From G963674685 sp964591275 (lineage in GTDB: Bacteria > Lernaellota > Lernaellaia > JACKCT01): a stretch of 64,000 nt of DNA. The notes beneath the pieces were generated by a model, which was given only the letters and a program-made list of their open reading frames with translations, was not told the DNA's origin and ran no database searches. The stretch is from the NCBI GenBank assembly GCA_964591275.1, contig CAZQAE010000011.1, positions 1 through 64,000 on the forward strand. The letters run 5' to 3'. A program made the position numbers and the translations under genes. This document shows positions 14,885 through 26,087 of the stretch, piece after piece (the first letter of the stretch is position 1; each line of letters opens with the position of its first letter).

Positions 14885-16060
14885 TCAGTTCCGCAAAGCT
14901 TTCAGTTTTATCCTTATGCTAGGAAATACAAATGAAAAGGCATATGTCGCCGGGAAAGCGAGAATCATGGAAGCCGGAATGCGCCCCGCGACAAGCTGCC
15001 AAATACTCAAAGCGGAAAATATCAACACCGGGAGCATGGCTTTTTTCACAAAACCTGGTTTCCGGGATATCCGGTTGCGATAATCGGCAACTTTTTTCAA
15101 GGTCGCAAAAGTGACGACAACGGCCAAGCCCATGCGCAAAAATGGATTCATCCACTGCCCGCCAATGGCGACGAGAAAAAAGATTACCGCGAAGTGATGC
15201 ACCAGGAATAGGAAGGATTCCTTGCCGGTGTATTCCAGCAGGGCAAGCACTCGGTTTTTGTGTGGCCCCTGATAAATCTGCCGAAACACCAGCATGAGTA
15301 AAAAGGCGACGCTCACGTTACGCGTCACGTAGGAGGCGTCGGCGCGAAACATCATTTGATAATGATCCAGGATGATCGGTCGGCTCGTAAACATCAGGCC
15401 GCCGGCAAGAAGGAAAGCAAAGAAAACACCAAGAGCCATGAGCCATTTCCGGCTTTGCACCCGATACAACATGGCACCGAGCATCAGCATTCCCGCCCAG
15501 GGGAAAAATGAAAAATGATTAAATAGAAAACGCACCGCCGGATTCAATGCTTCGAAACCCTCTTTCGTGTGCGGGTAGACTGCGTGGACAAAACCCGCCG
15601 CACCGAACATGATCGCCGCCGCCACAAAGATCGCCCAATTCGGCGCACGCCACGCCAGGAGAAGATACGTGGCAATCATCCCCAGCGCGATGCCCTGAAA
15701 GATGTCGGGCACGCCAAGATGCGCGGTGCCCAGCGCCAGGCTGTAAGTATATCCCATAAAAAATAGACAAAAAGCCTGGAGCAGGTAGAAACGCGTTGCC
15801 TCAAAATCCGGTTTTCCAAGGTTTCGCCGCACGAATGACAACACGTTGACGCCCGAAGCCATAAAGAAAAACACGGCGCCGATGTCGATGTATTGAACGA
15901 TCCATTTCGCCAGCAGGGGCATGGGCGGACCGCCTGCCTCCTCAATGACCATCTGCCATCGCAGCGGGTGGGACATCACCATGCACAGGCATCCAACGCC
16001 CTTCCAGAAATCAATTTCATAAAAACGCTGCGATGGATATGGAGACTGGTCCATTGTCAT
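14885..16060 (-). CDS. Multi-pass membrane acyltransferase-like protein (HGSNAT/DUF1624 type), copy B
   Basis: A 391-residue paralogue of the protein at 13292-14482, sharing FYEIDFWKGVGCLCMVMSHPLRW, FFFMASGVNVLSF, GVPDIFQGIALG, FNHFSFFPWAGM and a SFLFLVHHF segment near the ninth helix. The conserved Asp and His of the first helix and the later HH pair are candidates for catalysis by family analogy. It starts four bases after the stop of the alpha/beta hydrolase region's opposite boundary (16060 versus 16064), so the hydrolase gene reads into it. A joint role in envelope sugar or lipid acylation is inferred. Confidence 0.7.
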   Translation of the reverse strand: MTMDQSPYPSQRFYEIDFWKGVGCLCMVMSHPLRWQMVIEEAGGPPMPLLAKWIVQYIDIGAVFFFMASGVNVLSFVRRNLGKPDFEATRFYLLQAFCLFFMGYTYSLALGTAHLGVPDIFQGIALGMIATYLLLAWRAPNWAIFVAAAIMFGAAGFVHAVYPHTKEGFEALNPAVRFLFNHFSFFPWAGMLMLGAMLYRVQSRKWLMALGVFFAFLLAGGLMFTSRPIILDHYQMMFRADASYVTRNVSVAFLLMLVFRQIYQGPHKNRVLALLEYTGKESFLFLVHHFAVIFFLVAIGGQWMNPFLRMGLAVVVTFATLKKVADYRNRISRKPGFVKKAMLPVLIFSALSIWQLVAGRIPASMILAFPATYAFSFVFPSIRIKLKALRN

Positions 16061-16063
16061 GAA

Positions 16064-16996
16064 TTATTTGGCCTGCAATTTCTCAATGCCATCGAGCCAG
16101 GTCCGCAGGCGCTGTCCGTATTCGTCGCCGACTGTCATGGAGACGTCATTGTGTCCCGCGCCCTTGACCACGTAAAATTCTTTGGGTTCGTTGGCGATGG
16201 CAAACAGCCGCTCGCCTTCTTTGAAGGGGATAATCTCGTCAGTGGTCCCGTGGACGACCAGAACGGGTACATGGATGTTTTTCAATTTTGAAGCGCTGTC
16301 ATAAATTTCCGACTTGAAAGCCAGGCCGGTTGGCAGCATGGGAAACAGCGCGCTGGCCACGGAAGGAATGGAAGTAAAGGTCGATTCGAGGATAAGGCCC
16401 TTGACCTTTCGGTCCTGCGTGATCTGCGTGGCGACTCCACCGCCCAGGGACTTGGCGAAAACAATGATATCGCTTTCGGCAATCCCTTTGTCTTCGATCA
16501 TCGTTTTCATCGCGGCGTAACCGGCGGCGTACAGAGACATTTCGCTGGGGTCCCCCGCGCTTTTGCCGTAACCCGGATAATCGATCAGGAACAGGCCGCA
16601 ATCCATCGGCGCGAGTTCATCGCGGATTAAAGCCCACTCGAAAACGGTTTGCGCGTTGCCGTGAAGAAAGAGAATCGTCGGTCTCCCCTCGCCCGCCGGC
16701 CAGTGCAGCGCGTGCATTTCATTGCCGTTCTCGACTTTGAAAAACACCTCTTCGGCCCCTTCGATATAATGCGGCAGAGCCTTGTCTCGTTCTATTTTCA
16801 TCGGGTAATAAAGGAAGCGCTTGATAAGACCGCCCAGCATTTCTCCTCCGATACTTTGTTTGGGTGCAAGCTCGCTTTTGGGTGTTGGCCTTTCGGCCCC
16901 GCACCCGTCAAGACAAGCCGCAATATTCAGCGCGACCAAAAACATCGCCGCCAGTGGGATAATCCGATTATATTTCGCTCGTTTGCTCATGCCCAT
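16064..16996 (-). CDS. Alpha/beta hydrolase, probable lipoprotein
   Basis: About 310 residues. An N-terminal hydrophobic segment ends in AACLDGCG, so it is exported and possibly lipid-anchored. The hydrolase fold shows the oxyanion strand TILFLHGNAQTV, the nucleophile elbow AKSLGGG (Ser in A-x-S-x-G form), the acid loop HGTTDEIIPF and the catalytic His in KGAGHND. It resembles Bem46/ABHD13-like and YfhR-like serine hydrolases. The start is uncertain: ATG at 16996 or 16990, both just after the stop of the upstream GT-C gene, neither with a clear ribosome binding site. It is probably cotranscribed with its neighbours. Confidence 0.8.
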   Translation of the reverse strand: MGMSKRAKYNRIIPLAAMFLVALNIAACLDGCGAERPTPKSELAPKQSIGGEMLGGLIKRFLYYPMKIERDKALPHYIEGAEEVFFKVENGNEMHALHWPAGEGRPTILFLHGNAQTVFEWALIRDELAPMDCGLFLIDYPGYGKSAGDPSEMSLYAAGYAAMKTMIEDKGIAESDIIVFAKSLGGGVATQITQDRKVKGLILESTFTSIPSVASALFPMLPTGLAFKSEIYDSASKLKNIHVPVLVVHGTTDEIIPFKEGERLFAIANEPKEFYVVKGAGHNDVSMTVGDEYGQRLRTWLDGIEKLQAK

Positions 16997-16998
16997 CA

Positions 16999-18363
16999 TC
17001 ACATCAAATGCAGATACATGGTCCAATAGCCCAGCATAGCCGCGCAGAATACATAGGTCAAAACCGGTCGCCTGAGTGAAGCTTTTTCATTCACGGCGGC
17101 AAGGACCGGCAAACAAAGAATCAGACAAGGTCCTGCCACGTGGCCGTAATACCTTGCCCAAAAAGGTCCCTTCGCTATAGCGATGCTAAGAAAAAACAGG
17201 ACGATGAAAAGGGCCGGCGCCAGGTATTGGGATTTTAGAATTTCCTTATTGAAGACCATGACGGGCAGCAAGGCTCCCAGTACAATCAGGGTCGAATGAA
17301 AAAAACGCCAAAAGGAATAATCCAGTTCGTTCCAGCCCGTACCCATAAGCGATAGCTGCGTGCCAAAGTTTTGATAAATCCCTAGCCCGAAACAATACAG
17401 CGCAAAGAGCATCACAGGCACAATTGCCGTACCGGTTGCGACGATGACAAGCCGCCGAAAATTTATTCGACGATTCCCAATCGCGTCACGGATTTCGATC
17501 AATGTCGGAATCGCCATAAGAGGGAAAAGCGTCGTCTTCTGAAAAACACCCAGCACGAGACACGCTACGAGAGCGGCGAAGCGCTTTGGACCGGGATCAT
17601 CTCGCCACCGAAGCCACAGCCAGAAAAACGCTACGACAAAAAACGCGTTGATGGCGTCAAGCTGAATAAAAAATGCATTGCGCATAACCGCGGCGTTCGT
17701 ACAAAAAAGAAGTCCGACAGGCCAAAAGGGAACGGATGGGGCAAGGCGGCGGGAAATCACCTTGAGTACAATCAGCGATCCGAGCGTCGCGGCCAGGTTG
17801 AGCCATTGGAGAATCAAAATGGAATCGGCATGCACAAACATCAACAGCGCAATGGCGATGGGCGTTAAAGGAGATGGAGAATGCGGGTATTTTACCAAAA
17901 AGCTTTGCAAGTAGGGCAAGACTTCGGCGCCGCCAATGCGAAGGCTATGATGAAGTATCTCCCCGGCGCGCCAATAATTGTCCCAACCGGGCCTTTGCCA
18001 CCAGAGCCATTCCCGCCAGGAGAACCAGGCCGCTATCGCCAGAAGGACGACAAAAAGAAACATCTCGGTCAGCGGAGTCAGTTCAAAAAGCGCGCGGCGC
18101 GACCCGCTGCGTGTCCCCTTTTTTGAAGCCAACGCAAAGGCCATAAACGCCAGGCATGCCGACCACACGCACAGGTATTGCGGCATATGGCGCAACATTT
18201 GTTGGTAGTTGGCAAGATGCAGGGCATAGGGGTACGGCGTCGCGAGAGTGTTGGCGAACAACTTTGGAAAGTACGCCCACAAGAGAGCCAAAAGGCCGAT
18301 CAGCAAAGAGCAAGCCGTCAATATTGCAACGGGAAGCTGAATTTTTCCTGATTTGAATCTCAT
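16999..18363 (-). CDS. GT-C-type polytopic membrane glycosyltransferase-like protein
   Basis: A 454-residue protein with about eleven predicted membrane segments. Between helices lie PGWDNYWRAGEILHHSLR and KYPHSPSPLTPIAIALL, whose position after the second or third helix recalls the first periplasmic loop of GT-C enzymes that use lipid-linked sugars. No classic DxD is seen, so the GT-C assignment rests on topology. The start at 18363 is supported by AGGAAG just upstream. It is divergent from queG and leads into the alpha/beta hydrolase and acyltransferase genes, suggesting an envelope-modification unit. Confidence 0.55.
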   Translation of the reverse strand: MRFKSGKIQLPVAILTACSLLIGLLALLWAYFPKLFANTLATPYPYALHLANYQQMLRHMPQYLCVWSACLAFMAFALASKKGTRSGSRRALFELTPLTEMFLFVVLLAIAAWFSWREWLWWQRPGWDNYWRAGEILHHSLRIGGAEVLPYLQSFLVKYPHSPSPLTPIAIALLMFVHADSILILQWLNLAATLGSLIVLKVISRRLAPSVPFWPVGLLFCTNAAVMRNAFFIQLDAINAFFVVAFFWLWLRWRDDPGPKRFAALVACLVLGVFQKTTLFPLMAIPTLIEIRDAIGNRRINFRRLVIVATGTAIVPVMLFALYCFGLGIYQNFGTQLSLMGTGWNELDYSFWRFFHSTLIVLGALLPVMVFNKEILKSQYLAPALFIVLFFLSIAIAKGPFWARYYGHVAGPCLILCLPVLAAVNEKASLRRPVLTYVFCAAMLGYWTMYLHLM

Positions 18364-18473
18364 TTTCTTCCTACGCGTCGCGCAAGAATACCCCACCAAT
18401 GTCAAACTCGCATAAGGTCCTTCTTGTGACAAGCGCGATTTCGTTTATTATCCGCAGAGTAAGGATTGCGCCA

Positions 18474-19553
18474 ATGCAAAACAACGAGCTCGGCCATTTA
18501 TTGATCGACATGGCCGCAAAACACGGATTCCCCCTCGCCGGAGCGCTGGACCTCGATGCCGGTCTCGGAGCGATGCAGCCATTCATCAATGCCTATGATG
18601 AATGGCTTGATGCGGGCATGGCCGGCGATATGGATTACCTCAAGCGAGACCGAAACCTGCGCGCCGATCCACGGGCTGTATTTCCCGATGCCAGAGGCGT
18701 CGTGTGCGTGGGCCTACCCTATTACACGCAGGGCGACAACACGCCGGAGCCGGATTCCACATCTTGGGCCCGATACGCGAAATATCTGCGCGGACGTGAT
18801 TATCACAAAGTTCTAAGGACCCGCCTTGACGCCATGCTCGCCGAGGCCTCGCGCTTTTATCCCTTTGAATGGCAAAGCTATTGCGACGCCGGGCCTGTGC
18901 CGGAACGCGCCTGGGCTTACCTTGCGGGACTTGGCTGGATCGGGAAAAACTCCGCCCTTATCCACCCAAAATTCGGCAGCTTTCTATTTCTCGCCGTGGC
19001 CTATATCAGCAAATCGCCGGGCGGAGAACCGGCCCCCATGCGCGATCAGTGCGGTCGGTGTGACAAGTGCCTGCAAGCTTGCCCCACGAAGGCGCTTGGC
19101 AAGCCGCGCGTGATCGACGCCCGCCGCTGCATCTCCTATTGGACGCTGGTAAAACGCGGACGCCTGGTATTGCGTGATGAGGATATTGCAGCCCTGAAAA
19201 ACCGCATCGCCGGTTGCGACGCATGCCAGGACGCTTGCCCCTATAACCATCAACCCGAGATGCCGGCGTCTGAGTTTCCTTGCGATCCTGCTGCCGACGC
19301 GACGCGCCTTCGCAAGTGGGAGGAGCTTCTGGCGGAAAGCGGCGGCGCCTACAAAAAGCGCGCTCGCGACAGCGCCCTTTCCTTTGTCAGGCCCGCGCAT
19401 TTTCGCCGCAATCTTGCCTACGCGCTGGCCTCTGCGATCCGTTCGGCTCCAAACGAGGATTTTAGGCGCCTCTTGCCTTTGATAAATCACCGAATGGAAA
19501 GCGAAACGAATGACGATATAAAAAGCATTTGGGAAAGGTGTCTGAAAGAGTGA
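18474..19553 (+). CDS. queG: Epoxyqueuosine reductase QueG
   Basis: A 359-residue protein that catalyses the last step of queuosine tRNA modification, reducing epoxyqueuosine with cobalamin and Fe-S clusters in the cytoplasm. Visible motifs are YCDAGPVPERAWAYLAGLGWIGKN (cobalamin and substrate side) and two ferredoxin-like clusters, CGRCDKCLQACP and CDACQDACPYNH. The C-terminal HEAT-like helices are present, including RRNLAYALAS. Length is typical. The start at 18474 follows AGTAAGGA at about nine bases. It stands alone; no other queuosine gene is in the window. Confidence 0.95.
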   Translation: MQNNELGHLLIDMAAKHGFPLAGALDLDAGLGAMQPFINAYDEWLDAGMAGDMDYLKRDRNLRADPRAVFPDARGVVCVGLPYYTQGDNTPEPDSTSWARYAKYLRGRDYHKVLRTRLDAMLAEASRFYPFEWQSYCDAGPVPERAWAYLAGLGWIGKNSALIHPKFGSFLFLAVAYISKSPGGEPAPMRDQCGRCDKCLQACPTKALGKPRVIDARRCISYWTLVKRGRLVLRDEDIAALKNRIAGCDACQDACPYNHQPEMPASEFPCDPAADATRLRKWEELLAESGGAYKKRARDSALSFVRPAHFRRNLAYALASAIRSAPNEDFRRLLPLINHRMESETNDDIKSIWERCLKE

Positions 19554-19557
19554 AAGG

Positions 19558-19815
19558 ACAAAGATCAATTCATGGACTGTTGATGTTGTGTCTTCAGAAG
19601 GATTGCGTCAGTCCATTGCTGTTGATCCATTCGGCGCAGTACACATAATATTTACTGGAGATAAGGATAACTTTGGGATCTATTATGCCGCCAACGCAAG
19701 CGGTGCTTGGGTTATTGAATAGATCAAGACAGTGGACATTCGCAACGTAGCAATGGCCGTCGATGAAGAAGGCCATGTTTTTATGGCCCACGATCGCCCT
19801 GATCCCCTGATCCCA
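19558..19815 (+). pseudogene. Relic of a beta-propeller-like repeat protein
   Basis: In the gap after queG a plus-strand frame without a start codon reads SWTVDVVSSEG, LRQSIAVDPFGAVHIIF, IYYAANASGAWVIE, then TAG (at about 19720), then IKTVDIRNVAMAVDEEGHVFMA. The pattern of SIAVD...G.VHI and YAANASG.W.IE resembles repeated blade units of secreted propeller-like proteins. With no start, an internal amber stop and an end at the convergent AlkD gene, it must be a fragment of a once longer gene. Confidence 0.55.
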
Positions 19816-20499
19816 TTATTGCTGCTTCAATCTCTTCGTCGCTTCCTTGTAGCTGAGGGGCGATAGCTTATCTTTGTTTGCCTCGACGAAGTTTCTTACG
19901 ACCTCGGGTGCGGTTTTGTCATACTCGCGCAGCGCCCAACCAATGGCCTTTCGGATAAAAAAGTCACTTTCATCGGCGCATTTCAGGCAATAACGAAAAA
20001 GGCGCGCTTCATCGGTTTTATCCTTGTGTTTGATCTGGCAGATGATCGCCGTGCGTCGCACCCACATATCCTCGTCTTCAATCCATTTATCCAGAGTAAG
20101 GGCCATTTTTTTCGGTTCTTTCAGATGCGCCGCGCCGACAAGTCTCACCGCCGCTTCATCGACCAGATCCCACCACGCGCCTTCGCGAATCAGGGTTTCG
20201 TACAGCGGCAGTTTTTGGGGCGAAACGAATTTCTTTTTGGAATGCGCCACGCGCAGGGCTGCGTATTTTCCCTCACGCTGTTTCATCGACCATAGCTCCC
20301 GCGCGGCCTGCTCAATGTCTTCTGAGGTTTTCAAAGGATGAATTTTCATCGCCTCTTTGATAACTACATCGCGATCCGGGGCGCTGACGCCGTAAAAAGG
20401 CATCTCGGTTTTCATGTACGCAGCCATCTCCCCGGCTTTTTTCTCATTGGCCTTGGCCGCAAATTCCTGTTTGATAAACGAAACAAAAGTGTTTGGCAT
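19816..20499 (-). CDS. DNA alkylation repair protein, AlkD-like
   Basis: A 227-residue all-helical HEAT-like repeat protein of the AlkC/AlkD superfamily, which removes bulky or positively charged alkylated bases. The catalytic region is visible as GAWWDLVDEAA, containing the family's WWD-x-VD pattern, and WIEDEDMWVRRTAIICQ and DFFIRKAIGWALREY are the typical later repeats. The start at 20499 (MPNTFVSF) matches the usual family N-terminus; longer upstream frames have no support. It is divergent from uvrB, so two repair genes share a 149-base intergenic region. Confidence 0.88.
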   Translation of the reverse strand: MPNTFVSFIKQEFAAKANEKKAGEMAAYMKTEMPFYGVSAPDRDVVIKEAMKIHPLKTSEDIEQAARELWSMKQREGKYAALRVAHSKKKFVSPQKLPLYETLIREGAWWDLVDEAAVRLVGAAHLKEPKKMALTLDKWIEDEDMWVRRTAIICQIKHKDKTDEARLFRYCLKCADESDFFIRKAIGWALREYDKTAPEVVRNFVEANKDKLSPLSYKEATKRLKQQ

Positions 20500-20648
20500 T
20501 TTCCCTAGTCCTCCAAGATCGCACGACCACATATAGTAAGTGCAAATGCGAATTTTTCCAAACATCCCCTCATCGACGGGAAAATCGCTTGACGCGGAGC
20601 GCGTATTGGTTATTTGGTAGTGCCTCAATGATTCGAGGCTGATAATTA

Positions 20649-22639
<1,991 letters not shown>

Positions 22640-22643
<4 letters not shown>

Positions 22644-23491
22644 AGTTTCTTCTCCGGCGTTTCTCCGCGGAACATGGAATAACTCAAAAGGCAGTGATAA
22701 TCCGGGCGCTCCACAATGTAGTCTTTGGAATTTTTGTCCATGAGATTCGACACGACGCCCCAATCCTCCGGGGAAACGTACGGCTTGATATCATCATAAA
22801 ACATATGCAGCGATGTATCGACGGATGCTTTCACTTCCTCGCCCAGCGGCGCGTGCGTGCAGGCGGCGAAGCCATCGACTCTCGTATTGACGAGCCCCGC
22901 GGCCTTCAACCATCCAAGGGCGCACATCACGTGCTGCTCCGGCTTTTTCACTTTCAAATAGGGTATGGAATTCGCCAGACCGACGCCCAGGCGCGCTTCC
23001 AAGGCAGGGTATCCAGGAAGTAACACTTGCGTGGTCCAGAAGAGAATAGCGATTGTGCCGCCGGGTTTGACGACGCGACGGAAACCTTTGAGCGCTTTTA
23101 CGGGATAGTCTATGCTGGAACCGTCTCGCGCAGGTATCGGCCAAAGCGCATCCTTGCACCACAGCCAGTCAAAAGAATCATCCTTCATGGGCAAATGAAA
23201 CAAATCACCAACCTGAAAGTTACAGCGCTCGGCCACGCCAGTCTCGTCGGCCATTTCTCTGGCGACACTTAAAAACTCATCGCACGTATCCAAACCGACG
23301 ATTCGAGCGCCCTCGCCTGCCGCTTGAGCGAGCCGAATCGCGTTATGTCCGATGCCGCAACCAGCATCCAAACCCATGCTTCCCGGCTGCGGAGCCAGGG
23401 TTTGAATCGCTTTTTCGATGGCATCAATTGTTATCGGATAAACTTTTTTCAACTGGCTTGCGTAATGCGTCATGTCTGGTTCTTGGCTCAT
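22640..23491 (-). CDS. Class I SAM-dependent methyltransferase
   Basis: A 283-residue cytoplasmic methyltransferase. Motif I is LDAGCGIGHNAIRLA (residues 41-55), followed by the acidic GLDTCDEF strand, VGDLFHLPMKDDSFDWLWCKDALW and the post-motif VVKPGGTIAILFW. The second half, with KPEQHVMCALGWLKAAGL, suits small-molecule substrates, which are unknown. The 3' end overlaps the convergent uvrB stop by four bases, leaving no terminator between them. Confidence 0.82.
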
Positions 23492-23601
23492 AATTAATTC
23501 CTCGGTTGAAAACCAAAATAAGGAACCACTACATATGAAATATAATAGACAAAATCCATTTGATTGGAAATGGAAGAGCCGCTGATTTGACTCGAAGCAA
23601 C

Positions 23602-23630
23602 GGAGCGTTTTTGACTATCGCTCCTTTTTT
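23602..23630 (+). terminator. Plus-strand intrinsic terminator with no obvious gene
   Basis: GGAGCG at 23602-23607 pairs perfectly with CGCTCC at 23619-23624, followed by TTTTTT at 23625-23630. The orientation is plus, yet both flanking genes are on the minus strand. The nearest plus gene is uvrB, ending 960 bases upstream, so it may stop antisense read-through across the methyltransferase gene. Confidence 0.6.
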
Positions 23631-23703
23631 ATCGCTTAGGCGGCGCGCAAAGCTCTTTTGACGACGAGAAAATGGAGCGGGCGCGCTTGCGGGAAATTTT
23701 TCC

Positions 23704-24951
23704 CTATTCCCGCGATGGCTCCTTCGGCGTGAATTTTCGAACGAGTACTGCAGCCATCGCAAGGTACATAAGAAAGAGTCCCAGCAGCCATAAAAAGTAG
23801 GGCGCGACATAACTCAGACTTCCCGTTTTCATCGACAGTATTCGGACTGCAAATAGAGCCGGAGTCGCAGGAAACACCCAGGAAAACATCTGCAAGTATT
23901 TCGGCATCTGCTCGGGCGGCATGAGGAACCCGGAAAACATGAACAGCGGAGTCGAAACAAGCATGAGCACCTGGAATGAGGCATAACGATCCTTTGAAAA
24001 ATGCGCGACCATGGCCGCAATCGGCGCCATGGCCAACATGAATGCCAAAAATAGAACAAACATGGAAACAGCGCTGACATTGGGCCATCCGAAGAGCGGG
24101 AAAACGGCAAATAACATAAAGGCGATGCCCAAAACATAGAAAACCCCATGCGCCATAAACTTTCCCGTCAGATAGGCGAGAGGAAAGGAGCTTTTTTCAT
24201 CATACTCCCCGAGTTCTCTACGCAACCCGGCGGAAAAGGATAAGGAAATCAGAATCAACTGTTGAAGGATGATTATGAATATCCCCGGAATCAGGAAAGC
24301 GCCGTAACTGAGCGAAGGGTGGAAGAGGTTTCGCGTTTCCTGCGTCACAGGCATGATCCGGTTCGCGGCCATGGTTGATCCCATGCCCTGGGAATGGAAA
24401 AAGTCCTTGGATATTTCTTCGTTCATGGCGAAAGCGACGCGATGAACCGCCGGATAGGACATGGCGTAAGTCGTCATGTTGACCGAATTGATCCAAAGCC
24501 GAATGGCCCCCTGCTCTCCCTTTTTTATTCGTCTGGAAAAATCGGGCGGGATGTAGACAAGCAATTCCGCTTGACGCCTCTTTAAAGCTTCCCAGCCATC
24601 CTCGAAGGAATCCGTACGCGTATCAATCCGTACTTCCTGAGTCGCCTCAAGATCCATCGTGAACTTGCGGGAAAGGGCTGAGTTGTCTTCATCGATCACC
24701 ACGGACGGGCGCTCCACGGCCTGATCCGCGGAATACAGGTATGAGATAACAAAGGGATAAAAAACAGGGATGGCAACGAGAATCATAAGAACCAGCTTTT
24801 GGCGACGAATGAATTTCATTTCATCGAGCAAGGAAATTTTCACAAGGCCAAACCAAATACCCAGGGTCCGAAAACCCATTAAAATTTTCTTAGCCAAAGA
24901 GGAAAAGGAATTTTTCTGGATGTTTATGAGTTTTCGCATAGCTGCTCTCAT
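23704..24951 (-). CDS. ABC-2 type permease (YbhS/YbhR-like), second subunit
   Basis: A 415-residue inner-membrane permease. After a basic N-terminus and the first membrane helix (LVLMILVAIPVFYPFVISYLY) comes a large extracytoplasmic domain, VVIDEDNSALSRK ... LLVYIPPDFSRRIKKGE, then five C-terminal helices with GFLMPPEQMPKYLQMFSWVFPATP. This is the ABC2_membrane_3 layout of the YbhGFSR and YhhJ exporters. ATG at 24951 overlaps the previous gene's stop as ATGA, so the subunits are coupled; longer upstream frames lack support. It is the last gene of the efflux operon. Confidence 0.87.
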   Translation of the reverse strand: MRAAMRKLINIQKNSFSSLAKKILMGFRTLGIWFGLVKISLLDEMKFIRRQKLVLMILVAIPVFYPFVISYLYSADQAVERPSVVIDEDNSALSRKFTMDLEATQEVRIDTRTDSFEDGWEALKRRQAELLVYIPPDFSRRIKKGEQGAIRLWINSVNMTTYAMSYPAVHRVAFAMNEEISKDFFHSQGMGSTMAANRIMPVTQETRNLFHPSLSYGAFLIPGIFIIILQQLILISLSFSAGLRRELGEYDEKSSFPLAYLTGKFMAHGVFYVLGIAFMLFAVFPLFGWPNVSAVSMFVLFLAFMLAMAPIAAMVAHFSKDRYASFQVLMLVSTPLFMFSGFLMPPEQMPKYLQMFSWVFPATPALFAVRILSMKTGSLSYVAPYFLWLLGLFLMYLAMAAVLVRKFTPKEPSRE

Positions 24952-26084
24952 CTTGATCTCAGAATTCTCGGAAAAAGAAATCTTTTTGCCGCCGCTCCAA
25001 AACCGATCAGGAAAATAAAGACGAGAAATTGTTGACCGAACTGAACATATATATCGCTCATATCTGCAAGACCGGTAGGGAAGTGTAAAAACATTCTGAA
25101 TCCTCTGGCAAAGGGAGTGAAAGGAATCACCTCGGAAACCCAGCGGACTAGAGGAGGGAACATATCCGTTGGCCATGTGAGGCCGGAAAGCATCATGGAA
25201 AGCATCCCCAAAACAACCGTGACTTCCATGGCCAAAAAGGAGCTTGGAATTAGCGAGCCGATAGCCGCCGCCATGAGGATATCGAGAAGAATAAATACTC
25301 CGAGCGCCAATAAAACGATGTGAAATCCGCTTTGTGCAAAGATTCCCTCCGCTGGAAGATACAAATAGAAAAAGAGCAAACCAATTAGTAGGGCCCAGAA
25401 GAGAATCGCCTGGAATGCGCCGATCAACTCTGTCGTTGTATCCGGGCGCTGGGCAGGGACAAACAAGGAAATAGCCACAATCAGGACAAACACGTGCAAC
25501 TGGAAGAAAATGAGGATGGGCGCCAAGTAGACGGAGTAATTCGCATAGGGATTGAACATGAAATTTTCATAGACGGCAACTGGCAGAACTTTGCTCATGG
25601 CGCGATCCTTGGGCACGCCATACTTTTTCACCATGGTGAGTTGAATTCCTGCGCCCACGACGCCGATGCTTTTACTGAGGGCTTTGTAAACGTTTTTGGC
25701 CACCAGGATGTTTGCGCCATCGATAAGAACAAGAATCTCGCCCTTGGTTCCTTTTTTGATTTTGGAGGAAAATTCAGAGGGAATATAAACGACCGCCGCA
25801 AGGCTCCCGCGAATCAATAACTCCCTGGCCTCGTCCAAGTCCTGGATTTCCTCGGCATGCAACGCCACTTCGGGTGTTGATTCAATAAAGGTTCGAATAG
25901 TTCTGCTGATCCTGGAGTTGTCCTGATCGATGACCGCCACCGGCAATTGGAAAACCAGTTTTTGGTGATAAGCCTGCATGGAAAGAGAAGACATGCAAAA
26001 CAGCAAAGCGATCATCAACTGGTATCGGCGGGTCAAGAACAGACGTCTTGTTTGATCTCGGAATCCCCGCCAAAGTCCGTTCAT
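24948..26084 (-). CDS. ABC-2 type permease (YbhS/YbhR-like), first subunit
   Basis: A 378-residue paralogue of the following permease, with the same plan: first helix after LTRRYQLM, an external domain VAVIDQDNSRISR ... AAVVYIPSEFSSKIKKGTKGE, and five later helices with MLSGLTWPTDMFPPLVRWVSEVIPFTPF. Pairs like this form heterodimeric export channels with an MFP, TolC and an ATPase. It starts three bases after the HlyD stop, so no ATP-binding subunit is encoded between them, which is unusual. Confidence 0.87.
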   Translation of the reverse strand: MNGLWRGFRDQTRRLFLTRRYQLMIALLFCMSSLSMQAYHQKLVFQLPVAVIDQDNSRISRTIRTFIESTPEVALHAEEIQDLDEARELLIRGSLAAVVYIPSEFSSKIKKGTKGEILVLIDGANILVAKNVYKALSKSIGVVGAGIQLTMVKKYGVPKDRAMSKVLPVAVYENFMFNPYANYSVYLAPILIFFQLHVFVLIVAISLFVPAQRPDTTTELIGAFQAILFWALLIGLLFFYLYLPAEGIFAQSGFHIVLLALGVFILLDILMAAAIGSLIPSSFLAMEVTVVLGMLSMMLSGLTWPTDMFPPLVRWVSEVIPFTPFARGFRMFLHFPTGLADMSDIYVQFGQQFLVFIFLIGFGAAAKRFLFPRILRSR

Positions 26085-26087
26085 TCT

